A stretch of 9,579 nucleotides of DNA from MED-G78 sp964343355 (GCA_964343355.1 CAYFJC010000039.1:1-9579); one strand, 5' to 3'. Shown: positions 1-7,284, numbered from the stretch's first letter. A program made the numbers and translations. Notes: a model not told the origin generated them from the letters alone.

Positions 1-15
1 CTGAGCTATCGGGGA
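1..15 (-). tRNA. 5' end of a tRNA gene, cut by the window edge (probably tRNA-Asn)
   Basis: Read on the minus strand, bases 15 to 1 give TCCCCGATAGCTCAG. This fits tRNA positions 1-15: a 7-nt acceptor strand (TCCCCGA), U8, A9, the D-stem strand GCTC, then A14 and G15. The anticodon and 3' half lie outside the window, so identity is a guess. A UCC start is typical of bacterial tRNA-Asn and few other tRNAs begin with U. The gene would be transcribed away from uvrB, with its 5' end 49 bp from the uvrB start codon. Confidence 0.55.
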
Positions 16-26
16 ACGCGTTGAGC

Positions 27-34
27 ATTATAAT
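27..34. promoter_or_regulatory. Symmetric -10 element between the tRNA and uvrB
   Basis: ATTATAAT is its own reverse complement and gives a perfect TATAAT on both strands: 29-34 on the plus strand (towards uvrB) and 32-27 on the minus strand (towards the tRNA). The predicted uvrB start site is near base 41, giving a leader of about 24 nt. The predicted tRNA transcript starts near base 20, about 5 nt before the mature end. After the minus-strand -10 comes GCTCAACGCG, a GC-containing discriminator as expected for stringently controlled stable-RNA promoters. No good -35 hexamer is visible on either side, so this is a sequence-based candidate only. Confidence 0.45.
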
Positions 35-64
35 TAATTTTTTAAGAAATAAGTATAAATATTT

Positions 65-2074
65 ATGACAAAAACACTAAAGGTTATTTCTGACTTCGAA
101 CCAGCAGGAACACAGCCACAAGCCATAACTAGTTTAGTAGAGGGTCTTAATGATGGATTGCTGCACCAAGTGCTGCTTGGAGTAACGGGTTCTGGTAAAA
201 CTTACACCATGGCAAAAGTCATTGAGGAGACTCAAAGGCCTGCCATTATCATGGTACATAACAAAACTTTAGCAGCTCAGCTCTATGGAGAGTTTAGAGA
301 TTTCTTTCCCAATAATTCAGTTGAGTATTTTGTTTCTTACTATGATTACTATCAGCCTGAGGCTTATGTTCCAACTTCAGATACCTATATTGCTAAGGAT
401 GCATCGATTAATGAGCATATTGAGCAAATGCGCCTATCGGCTACCAAAGCATTACTAGAAAGAAAAGATACTATTGTTATTGCAACGGTTTCGTCTATCT
501 ATGGTTTAGGAGCCCCTGAGTCTTATTTAAAAATGGTCATGCATTTGGATAGAGGTGACATTATTGATCAAAGAGATCTTTTAAGAAGACTCTCCACGCT
601 TCAATACACCCGTAATGATTTAGATTTTAGAAGAGCTACATTTCGAGTGAGAGGCGATACTATTGATGTTTATCCGGCTGACTCAGATAGTGAGGCTTTA
701 CGCATAGAGTTATTTGGAGATGAGATAGAAAAATTATCTTGGTTTGATCCCTTAACAGGAGGTCTTATTAATGAAATACCACGAGCTACTATTTTTCCTA
801 AAACCCATTATGTAACTCCCAAAGAAACTGTGCTTGGATGTATTGATGATATTAAAAGTGAGCTTAAAGAGCGACTTGAGTATTTAAGATCTATTAATAA
901 ATTAGTTGAAGCTCAAAGATTAGAGGAGCGCACAAGGTATGACATAGAGATGATGCAAGAGCTTGGCTATTGCCAAGGTGTTGAAAATTACTCACGTTAC
1001 TTATCAGGCAGAGAGCCTGGTCAATCACCACCTTGTTTATTTGACTATCTGCCTAAAGATTCCATTGTTTTTATAGATGAGTCCCATGTCTCTGTTCCAC
1101 AAATAGGCGCCATGTATAAAGGCGATAGATCAAGAAAAGAAACCTTAGTTGAATATGGTTTTCGACTTCCATCTGCCATGGATAATCGTCCTTTAAAGTT
1201 TGAGGAATGGGAGGAGTTAGCTCCCCAAAGAGTCTATGTTTCAGCAACTCCGAATAAGTATGAGATGGAGCGCAAAGATAACTTAGTTGAGTTACTAGTA
1301 AGACCCACAGGGCTGACTGATCCTGATGTAGAAATTCGTCCAGCTGGAAATCAAGTTGATGATGTTATTGGTGAATGTAATGAGCGAGTGAAACTCAAAG
1401 AAAGGGTCTTGATAACAACTTTAACTAAAAGAATGGCGGAAGACCTCACCGATTATTTAAATGAAAATGGAATTAAGACAAGATATATGCATTCTGATAT
1501 TGATACGGTTGAGAGAGTCGAAATTATTAGAGATCTTCGCTTGGGTGCTTTTGATGTTTTAGTGGGTATTAATTTATTAAGAGAAGGCTTAGATATTCCA
1601 GAGGTAAGCTTGGTTGCTATATTAGATGCAGATAAAGAAGGTTTCTTGAGATCAGAAACCACAATGATTCAAACCATTGGAAGGGCTGCTAGAAATATCA
1701 GAGGCAGAGCTATTTTATATGCAGATAAAATAACAGGCTCGATGCAAAGAGCTATCGATGAAACCGATAGAAGAAGAAGCGTTCAGGAGATTTATAATAA
1801 AGCTAATAATATTACACCAACCTCAATCACTAAAGGCGTTAAAGATATTATGGAAGGCGCCAGAACCATTAAAGGTAAAGTTAAGAATAAGCCTAAGGAT
1901 CTGGAGAAAGATTTACCTTTTAAAATTAAAGATGATTCAATTAAAAATTTAACTGAGACTCTTCAAAAACTTGAAGATCAAATGTATATTTTTGCCAAAC
2001 AAATGGAATTTGAAAAAGCTGCTTTATGCAGAGATAAAATTAAGTACCTGAAGCGGCAGTTAATTGATTTATAG
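65..2074 (+). CDS. uvrB: UvrABC excinuclease subunit B (UvrB)
   Basis: UvrB is the damage-verifying helicase-like subunit of bacterial nucleotide excision repair. UvrA loads it at lesions, and it recruits UvrC for the dual incision. The 669 residues are close to E. coli's 673. Walker A GVTGSGKT is at 39-46, with Lys45. The tyrosine-rich beta-hairpin that clamps DNA is at 91-101 (Tyr92, Tyr93, Tyr95, Tyr96). The Walker B DESH box is at 338-341, SAT at 393-395, LLREGLDIPEV at 504-514 (motif V), and QTIGRAARN at 536-544 (motif VI). The C-terminal UVR motif that contacts UvrC covers about 632-667. All key residues are present. ATG is chosen because Walker A then falls at the same number as in E. 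coli. There is no clear Shine-Dalgarno sequence upstream. The last 35 bp overlap the 3' end of the opposing lytic transglycosylase gene. Confidence 0.98.
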   Translation: MTKTLKVISDFEPAGTQPQAITSLVEGLNDGLLHQVLLGVTGSGKTYTMAKVIEETQRPAIIMVHNKTLAAQLYGEFRDFFPNNSVEYFVSYYDYYQPEAYVPTSDTYIAKDASINEHIEQMRLSATKALLERKDTIVIATVSSIYGLGAPESYLKMVMHLDRGDIIDQRDLLRRLSTLQYTRNDLDFRRATFRVRGDTIDVYPADSDSEALRIELFGDEIEKLSWFDPLTGGLINEIPRATIFPKTHYVTPKETVLGCIDDIKSELKERLEYLRSINKLVEAQRLEERTRYDIEMMQELGYCQGVENYSRYLSGREPGQSPPCLFDYLPKDSIVFIDESHVSVPQIGAMYKGDRSRKETLVEYGFRLPSAMDNRPLKFEEWEELAPQRVYVSATPNKYEMERKDNLVELLVRPTGLTDPDVEIRPAGNQVDDVIGECNERVKLKERVLITTLTKRMAEDLTDYLNENGIKTRYMHSDIDTVERVEIIRDLRLGAFDVLVGINLLREGLDIPEVSLVAILDADKEGFLRSETTMIQTIGRAARNIRGRAILYADKITGSMQRAIDETDRRRSVQEIYNKANNITPTSITKGVKDIMEGARTIKGKVKNKPKDLEKDLPFKIKDDSIKNLTETLQKLEDQMYIFAKQMEFEKAALCRDKIKYLKRQLIDL

Positions 2075-2774
2075 AATCTTGGCATGAGTTAACTTTCATC
2101 AGTAAAGCGTATTCTCTTGTTCTTTCAACAAAATCAATCGTTTGCTGCCCTCGCGAATAACCATTTTGAGGTTCAAAATAAAGCTCATCACCGTCAAGAA
2201 CCATCAGTGCAGTCCTCAAATCACTCCAAGTTAAAGACTCTGGAGCAACATCAATTGATGCAATTGTATTCTTGATATTGGTTGCACCAAGATTATAAGT
2301 AGCAAGACTAAAGTTAATTTTATCTGTCTCTGTAAGACCATAATCTATTGAAGCTGTTATATCAGCTAGATGCCTTGAGCCACCCATAATACTATTTCTT
2401 GGATCTATTCTATTTGTTATTCCAAGACTTTTAGCAGTTTGCTGAGTCAGCATCATCATCCCACGAACTCCCATATTAGACTTAGCTCTTGGATCCCATT
2501 GTGACTCTTGAAAAGAAATTGCTGCCAAGAACTCCCAATCAAGTTGAGTAAGCTCCTCTGCTTCAAGAAACAAATCTTTAAATTTATAGAACCTGGTATC
2601 GAGCAGGTCAGCAAATTTATTTCTTTCAAAATTATTTAAGGTGAGAGTTTCAGCTGCAGTTTTTGTATATTGCTCACACTCAGTAATAATAGGATTTATC
2701 TCTTCCACCTTAGAACAGCTAGAGAGAACTAGAATTATCGAAATAACCAAAAAATGTTGAAAGAAATTACTCAT
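2040..2774 (-). CDS. Short MltF-like membrane-bound lytic transglycosylase (lipoprotein)
   Basis: Predicted family 1E (GH23-like) lytic transglycosylase, which cleaves the MurNAc-GlcNAc bond of peptidoglycan to form 1,6-anhydro-MurNAc ends. Residues 1-20 form a lipoprotein signal with lipobox LSSC (lipidated Cys20). Ser at +2 predicts outer-membrane retention. The catalytic domain covers about 65-225: catalytic Glu90 in FQES, then GVRGMMMLT (102-110), LATYNLG (157-163) and GYSRG (205-209). These motifs closely match E. coli MltF. At 244 residues it is about half the usual ~500, because the N-terminal solute-binding-like (SBP_bac_3) domain is absent. The signal peptide runs almost directly into the catalytic domain, so it is not a broken gene. 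Back-to-back placement with purL matches E. coli mltF/purL and supports orthology. No Shine-Dalgarno sequence is visible. Its last codons overlap uvrB. Confidence 0.9.
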   Translation of the reverse strand: MSNFFQHFLVISIILVLSSCSKVEEINPIITECEQYTKTAAETLTLNNFERNKFADLLDTRFYKFKDLFLEAEELTQLDWEFLAAISFQESQWDPRAKSNMGVRGMMMLTQQTAKSLGITNRIDPRNSIMGGSRHLADITASIDYGLTETDKINFSLATYNLGATNIKNTIASIDVAPESLTWSDLRTALMVLDGDELYFEPQNGYSRGQQTIDFVERTREYALLMKVNSCQDSINQLTAASGT

Positions 2775-2798
2775 TTATATATTTTTAATTCAAAACAT

Positions 2799-2812
2799 CA
2801 CTATAATTAGTG
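2799..2812. promoter_or_regulatory. Divergent promoter core between mltF-like gene and purL, inside an inverted repeat
   Basis: The 63-bp gap holds CACTATAATTAGTG. On the plus strand TATAAT (2802-2807) is a perfect -10, predicting a purL start near 2814 and a leader of about 24 nt. On the minus strand TATAGT (2805-2800) is a 5/6 -10, predicting a start near 2793 for the lytic transglycosylase and a leader of about 18 nt. The two hexamers share four bases. The arms CACTA and TAGTG form a 5-bp inverted repeat around them, which could be a regulator site or chance. It does not resemble the enterobacterial PurR operator. No convincing -35 box is seen in either direction. Confidence 0.45.
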
Positions 2813-2837
2813 CATACATTATTTCAGACCGGAACAA

Positions 2838-5800
2838 GTGTCAAAGACTAGTTGCCTATTTCTTCAAGGTAAAAAAAGTTTTTCTATCTCCAAATTGGAC
2901 CAACTCAACCGCGCTTTTAATAAAGCCAATGCTGAAGAGGCTTCTATTTCTTGTTATGAAATATATTTAATTGCTAGTCAATCAGCCTTAGACAACCAAC
3001 TTGATGAGATTTTACAATTAGTAAAAGGTTCTAAAGATTTAGATCAATTTTCATTTTTAGTAGGCCCTAGAACCGGAACTATTACGCCATGGTCTTCGAA
3101 AACAGAAGATATTTTTAAAAATGTTGGTATTAAAAATATTGAAAGAGTAGAAAGATTTTTTAGTTTTTCAATAGAGGGCGCCAATAAACCGATAAGCAGC
3201 CTAGATCTATCAATGCTCTTTGATCGAATGACTCAAGATGTCTATCAATCAACTGAAGACTGTTCTTCTATTTTAAAGCCAAACTCTAAGAGGCTTATAA
3301 ATCACATAGATATAATAGCTAATGGAAAGGCAGCACTAGTTAACGCCAATAAAACTTTTGGATTTGCTCTTAGTGAAGATGAGATTGATTACTTATTTAA
3401 TTTTTATTTAGCTGAAAATAGAAATCCAACTGATGCAGAATTAATGATGTTTGCTCAAGCCAATTCTGAGCATTGTCGCCATAAGATTTTTAACGCAGAC
3501 TGGATTGTTGATGATATTAAAGTTAAAAATTCTCTTTTTGATCTTATCAAAGCAACCAGTAAACATTCACCAAATGGAGTTATATCGGCTTATAAAGATA
3601 ATGCTGCTATTACTAAAGGCAAGGAAGTTGAAAGACTTCATCAGGATGAAAAAAATCTTTATACCTTTGAGAAGGAGTTATTAAATTCAACTATTAAAGT
3701 TGAAACTCATAATCACCCTACAGCTATATCTCCATATCCAGGAGCGGCTACAGGTTCAGGTGGTGAGATTAGGGATGAAGGCGCTACTGGAAGAGGTGCT
3801 AAACCTAAAATAGGTTTAGTTGGTTTCAATGTTTCTAATTTAAGAATACCAAGCCTCCAAAGAGAGTGGGAGGATGACGAGCATTCCCCTGAAAGGATTG
3901 CCTCGCCTTTAGATATTATGACTGAAGCACCTATAGGAGCAGCAGCATTTAATAACGAATTTGGAAGACCTTGTACTTTAGGCTATTTTCGATCCTTTGA
4001 AACCCCATTTAATAATAAGGTTGCGTTTGGTTACCACAAACCAATTATGTTAGCTGGCGGCATTGGTGAAATTAGAGATAAAAATAATTTTAAACTACAA
4101 ATTGAAGATGGATACATTGTGGTCGTGCTTGGAGGACCAGCAATGCTCATTGGTTTGGGTGGAGGAGCAGCCTCATCAGTTTCTTCTGGAGATAGTGATG
4201 AAGATTTAGATTTTGCATCGGTGCAAAGAGATAATGCAGAGATGGAGAGAAGATGCCAAGAGGTTATTAATAGATGTTCATCAATGGATGAGAGCTATAT
4301 AGAGTTTATCCATGATGTTGGTGCAGGTGGACTATCAAACGCAATACCTGAACTTGCCAAAGATTCTGAATTAGGTGTCCTCATTAATCTTGATTCAATT
4401 CCATTATCAGATGAATCTATGTCTCCCATGGAGATATGGTCGAACGAATCTCAAGAAAGATATGTGTTAGCAATCCATCCCGATAACAAAGAAGCTTTTG
4501 TTGCCATTTGCGAACGAGAAAGATGTGCTTATGCATTAGTTGGATATACAACAGAAGAGAAATTTGTAAAGCTTTATGATTTTTCAACTGACTCTTATCC
4601 TGTAGACGTTCCCTTGAGCATGCTTTTTGGGGAACTGCCCATTAGTAATATGGAAGTTAAGTCTGAATCTTACGAACCGCATATTTGTAATATCCAAAGC
4701 TATGAATTAGATAAATCTATTCACTCAGTGCTAAGACATCCAACAGTGGCATGTAAATCATTTTTAATTACCATTGGTGATAGGACTGTTGGAGGCATGA
4801 CTGCCAGAGACCAGTTTGTAGGCCCCTGGCAAGTTCCAACATCAAATTTCTCTATGAGCTTAAGATCATTCACCGATCATTCAGGTGAGGTTGTTACTAT
4901 TGGTGAGAAGCCCACGCTGGCAATTAATAATCCTGCTGCCTCTATGCGCATGGCTATGGCAGAAGCTCTCACTAATATGGTTTCAGCTCCTATTGTAGGA
5001 ATGGATCAAATTCAGGTATCTGCAAATTGGATGGCAGCTTCAGGAGAAAATATAGAAGACTTAGCCTTGCGAAATGGTGTTGAAGCTTTATCTGAATTTT
5101 CTATAGGTTTAGGAATTTCTATTCCAGTAGGTAAAGATTCTTTATCTATGAGAACAAAATGGGAAGAAGGCAATGATCAGTATGTTGTAAAAAGTCCACT
5201 CTCGGGAGTTATTACAGCCATGGCGCCAGTTGATGATGTAAGGGATGCAGTCACAACACTAATCAACAAAGATATTGATTCACAATTAATCTTAATAAAG
5301 ATGAACAATAAAAATCGTTTAGGCGGTTCAATTTTCTCAGAAGTTTACAAGCAAGATATTCAAGAAACTCCAGATATAGATAGTGCTGAAATATTTACTA
5401 AGATGTTTAATCTAACTCAATCTTTAATCCAAGAAGGCTCTATTCATGCCTTGCATGATGTTTCTGATGGTGGGCTAGTAGCATCTATGAGTGAATTAGC
5501 TTTTACTGCTAGAACAGGTCTTAGCATCTATTTAGATTCATTAGTTACAAATGCTGATTTTATAAACGAAGTTTTATTTAATGAGGAAATTGGATTAGTT
5601 CTACAAATTGAAAAATCTAAAGCTAGCAATATTATTGATCAGTATCTTAGTCAGGGTCTAGATGCTCATATTATTGGAGCAATAAATACCAATGATGCAT
5701 TAGAGATCTATTTAAATAATCATGCTATTTTTTCTGAATCTATTTCCAGCTTAGAAACTATGTGGCGTGAAACATCTCATGCCATTCAAAGCCTTCGTGA

Positions 5801-6695
5801 CAATAAAGAGTCAGCTGACTCAGAGTTAAGTCTTGTATCTGATGGTTATTCAGGACTATTTTCTAAAGATTCTTTTACAGATCCTGGTTCAAATACCTTT
5901 AGCATTAAATCAAGCAAGCCCCGAGTAGCTATTCTTCGTGAACAAGGGGTTAATGGGCAAATGGAAATGGCAGCAGCATTTCATCTAGCAGGATTTGATG
6001 CTGTAGATGTTCATATGCAAGATTTATTGAATGGCTCTAAAGACATCAATGCCTTTAATGGCATGGCCGTATGTGGCGGATTCTCATATGGTGATGTATT
6101 GGGAGCAGGCGGAGGTTGGTCAAAAACCATACTGCACAATCAAAGAATAAAAGATCAATTTGAACAATTTTTTTCTAATAATTCTACCTTTACCTTAGGC
6201 GTTTGTAATGGCTGCCAAATGCTTTCTAATTTAAAAGATATTATTCCTGAAGCTGGTAATTGGCCAAGTTTTGTAAAGAATCGCTCTGATCAATTTGAGG
6301 CCAGGCTAGTTCAAGTTGAAATAAATAAAAGTAACTCAGTTCTACTTAAGTCCATGGAGGGCTGGCAAGTTCCAATTGCTTCAGCTCATGGTGAAGGTAG
6401 AGCTTCTTTTGCAAATAAAGGTCAGATTACCTCTTTAGTTTCCTCAAATCAGATTGCCATGAAATACGTTGATTCAAATGGACAAGCTACTGAACAATAT
6501 CCTTTAAACCCAAATGGATCTATCGATGGGCTTACTGGTATTACTGCTGCAGAAGGAAGAGTAACGATCATGATGCCGCATCCTGAAAGAGTATTTAGAT
6601 CAGCTCAGCTTTCATGGAAACCAAATACTTGGAAAGAGTTCTCTCCTTGGATGCAAATGTTTATAAATGCTAAATTATTTAGCGAAGGCTCATAA
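2838..6695 (+). CDS. purL: Phosphoribosylformylglycinamidine synthase, single-chain PurL
   Basis: Catalyses step four of de novo purine synthesis: FGAR + glutamine + ATP to FGAM + glutamate + ADP + Pi, in the cytoplasm. Its 1,285 residues match the large gammaproteobacterial form (E. coli 1,295), which combines PurS-, PurL- and PurQ-like parts. The order is: N-terminal PurS-like domain about 1-145; linker with EHCRHK (211-216); first AIRS-like half with ETHNHP (289-294), the glycine-rich GAATGSGG (302-309) and HDVGAGGLSN (492-501); second half with DRTVGG (648-653), GKDSLSMR (765-772) and HDVSDGGL (873-880); and the class I glutaminase domain from about 1028, with nucleophile Cys1123 in GVCNGCQ and His1248/Glu1250 in MPHPER. 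The start is GTG: an in-frame TAG lies at 2808-2810, no ATG lies between, and the first internal Met is residue 126. Only a poor GGA precedes it. Its stop touches the stop of the opposing Nudix gene. Confidence 0.97.
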   Translation: MSKTSCLFLQGKKSFSISKLDQLNRAFNKANAEEASISCYEIYLIASQSALDNQLDEILQLVKGSKDLDQFSFLVGPRTGTITPWSSKTEDIFKNVGIKNIERVERFFSFSIEGANKPISSLDLSMLFDRMTQDVYQSTEDCSSILKPNSKRLINHIDIIANGKAALVNANKTFGFALSEDEIDYLFNFYLAENRNPTDAELMMFAQANSEHCRHKIFNADWIVDDIKVKNSLFDLIKATSKHSPNGVISAYKDNAAITKGKEVERLHQDEKNLYTFEKELLNSTIKVETHNHPTAISPYPGAATGSGGEIRDEGATGRGAKPKIGLVGFNVSNLRIPSLQREWEDDEHSPERIASPLDIMTEAPIGAAAFNNEFGRPCTLGYFRSFETPFNNKVAFGYHKPIMLAGGIGEIRDKNNFKLQIEDGYIVVVLGGPAMLIGLGGGAASSVSSGDSDEDLDFASVQRDNAEMERRCQEVINRCSSMDESYIEFIHDVGAGGLSNAIPELAKDSELGVLINLDSIPLSDESMSPMEIWSNESQERYVLAIHPDNKEAFVAICERERCAYALVGYTTEEKFVKLYDFSTDSYPVDVPLSMLFGELPISNMEVKSESYEPHICNIQSYELDKSIHSVLRHPTVACKSFLITIGDRTVGGMTARDQFVGPWQVPTSNFSMSLRSFTDHSGEVVTIGEKPTLAINNPAASMRMAMAEALTNMVSAPIVGMDQIQVSANWMAASGENIEDLALRNGVEALSEFSIGLGISIPVGKDSLSMRTKWEEGNDQYVVKSPLSGVITAMAPVDDVRDAVTTLINKDIDSQLILIKMNNKNRLGGSIFSEVYKQDIQETPDIDSAEIFTKMFNLTQSLIQEGSIHALHDVSDGGLVASMSELAFTARTGLSIYLDSLVTNADFINEVLFNEEIGLVLQIEKSKASNIIDQYLSQGLDAHIIGAINTNDALEIYLNNHAIFSESISSLETMWRETSHAIQSLRDNKESADSELSLVSDGYSGLFSKDSFTDPGSNTFSIKSSKPRVAILREQGVNGQMEMAAAFHLAGFDAVDVHMQDLLNGSKDINAFNGMAVCGGFSYGDVLGAGGGWSKTILHNQRIKDQFEQFFSNNSTFTLGVCNGCQMLSNLKDIIPEAGNWPSFVKNRSDQFEARLVQVEINKSNSVLLKSMEGWQVPIASAHGEGRASFANKGQITSLVSSNQIAMKYVDSNGQATEQYPLNPNGSIDGLTGITAAEGRVTIMMPHPERVFRSAQLSWKPNTWKEFSPWMQMFINAKLFSEGS
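6669..6683 (-). terminator. Possible weak terminator hairpin for the zinc-ribbon Nudix gene
   Basis: GCTAAAT-T-ATTTAGC is a perfect 7+1+7 inverted repeat inside the last codons of purL. On the minus strand it begins 12 nt past the Nudix stop codon and is followed by ATTTATAAAC, a poor T-tract. The stem is AT-rich (two G-C pairs) and it also encodes purL residues, so it may be chance. No other hairpin that would end transcription is seen at this convergent junction. Confidence 0.22.
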
Positions 6696-7232
6696 TTACC
6701 AAATAGTAATATCTTCTTCTCTGAAACTGAAGTTATTATCTTTTTTATCTTGTATGTAATACTCCAAAGTCTTTTTGACAGTTGGAAAGGCAAGCTCATC
6801 CCAAGGTATTTCAGACTCATCAAATAATTTAACTTCCATACTTTCAGATGTGGGTCCGTAATTATCATCGAGTAAGTCAGCAAGAAAAAAGAAATGAATT
6901 TGATTGATGTGAGGCAGGCTGAACATCGTATATGGCATTTTGACTTCAGCTTCAGACATAGTCTCCTCAAAAGTCTCCCTCAAAGCTCCAGCTCTTAGCG
7001 TTTCAGCATTTTCCATAAATCCTGCAGGCAGTGTCCAGTAACCCTTACGAGGATGAATATTTCTTTTGGCCATTAAAATTTTATTATCTTTAATACAAAG
7101 CGCACCAACGACCATATTTGGATTGGTGTAATGAATAACACTACAATCAGCACATATATGACGTTTTAAATTATCATCTGCTGGGATTTTAAATTCTATA
7201 TTTGAGCTTCCGCAATCTGGACAGTATTTCAA
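6696..7232 (-). CDS. Nudix hydrolase with N-terminal zinc ribbon
   Basis: Nudix enzymes hydrolyse nucleoside diphosphates linked to another moiety; the substrate here cannot be read from sequence. The 178-residue protein starts with a four-cysteine zinc ribbon (Cys4, Cys7, Cys27, Cys30). The Nudix box is at 71-93: G71, E77, then RETFEE at 85-90 with the metal-binding Glu pair. Met92 stands where the consensus has Gly. This zinc-ribbon-plus-Nudix layout is a known family often annotated as ADP-ribose or generic NUDIX hydrolase. The SQPWPFP motif of NADH pyrophosphatase NudC is absent, so I do not call it NudC. The start is TTG: it sits 4 nt after AGGTAG, no in-frame ATG lies upstream in the gap, and it keeps the Cys4-Cys7 knuckle. 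It is convergent with purL (zero bases between stops) and divergent from a second Nudix gene. Confidence 0.9.
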   Translation of the reverse strand: MKYCPDCGSSNIEFKIPADDNLKRHICADCSVIHYTNPNMVVGALCIKDNKILMAKRNIHPRKGYWTLPAGFMENAETLRAGALRETFEETMSEAEVKMPYTMFSLPHINQIHFFFLADLLDDNYGPTSESMEVKLFDESEIPWDELAFPTVKKTLEYYIQDKKDNNFSFREEDITIW

Positions 7233-7247
7233 TTTTCTACCTAAAAA
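7218..7247 (+). promoter_or_regulatory. Possible promoter for the CoA-type Nudix gene
   Basis: TGGACA at 7218-7223 (5/6 match to TTGACA) and TAAAAA at 7242-7247 (4/6 match to TATAAT) are 18 bp apart. They would start transcription near 7254, so the 7258-7279 palindrome would fall in the leader. The -35 lies within the 5' end of the opposing Nudix gene. Hexamers like this occur often by chance in AT-rich DNA. Confidence 0.25.
7237..7242 (-). promoter_or_regulatory. Shine-Dalgarno sequence supporting the TTG start of the zinc-ribbon Nudix gene
   Basis: On the minus strand AGGTAG lies 4 nt before TTG at 7232-7230. It is one of only two clear ribosome binding sites in the window and is the main sequence argument for the non-ATG start. 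Confidence 0.6.
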
Positions 7248-7257
7248 AAAGATTAAG

Positions 7258-7279
7258 TAAGTTTAAAAAGTTAAACTTA
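7258..7279. repeat. 22-bp inverted repeat between the divergent Nudix genes (possible operator)
   Basis: TAAGTTTAA - AAAG - TTAAACTTA: two perfect 9-bp arms around a 4-bp spacer, in a 52-bp gap between two divergent Nudix genes. It ends 5 bp before the ATG at 7285. Only one of nine pairs is G-C, so as RNA it would be a weak hairpin. A dimeric repressor site seems the more natural reading. It has no T-tract and lies upstream of a start codon, so it is not a terminator. The regulator is unknown. Confidence 0.45.
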
Positions 7280-7284
7280 TCAAC

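Noticed and set aside
1453..1662. 69-codon open frame on the minus strand inside uvrB
   Set aside because: It lies opposite conserved helicase motif codons, has no recognisable domain or ribosome site, and is fully explained as a shadow of uvrB.
1758..1952. 64-codon open frame on the plus strand inside uvrB
   Set aside because: It is an out-of-frame reading of the uvrB linker region with repetitive Lys/Leu/Ile content typical of AT-rich shadow frames.
2040..2774. Lytic transglycosylase gene as a pseudogene fragment of mltF
   Set aside because: It has an intact lipoprotein signal, catalytic Glu90 and all family motifs in one uninterrupted frame, so domain loss fits better than decay.
2775..2837. 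PurR-type operator upstream of purL
   Set aside because: No match to the ACGCAAACGTTTGCGT-like palindrome; the only inverted repeat is the short CACTA/TAGTG pair.
3451..3684. 77-codon open frame within purL
   Set aside because: An out-of-frame reading of conserved purL sequence, low in complexity and with no gene-like features.
6605..6970. 121-codon minus-strand open frame spanning the purL end and the Nudix gene
   Set aside because: It overlaps two well-supported genes in other frames; the protein resembles no family I know and has no plausible start signal.
6696..7232. Calling the zinc-ribbon Nudix protein NADH pyrophosphatase (NudC)
   Set aside because: It has a zinc ribbon but lacks the SQPWPFP motif after the Nudix box and the NudC N-terminal domain, and is too short.
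7258..7279. Intrinsic terminator at the Nudix-Nudix palindrome
   Set aside because: It sits between two start codons, has one G-C pair, and is not followed by a T-tract in either direction that would make sense for a 3' end.
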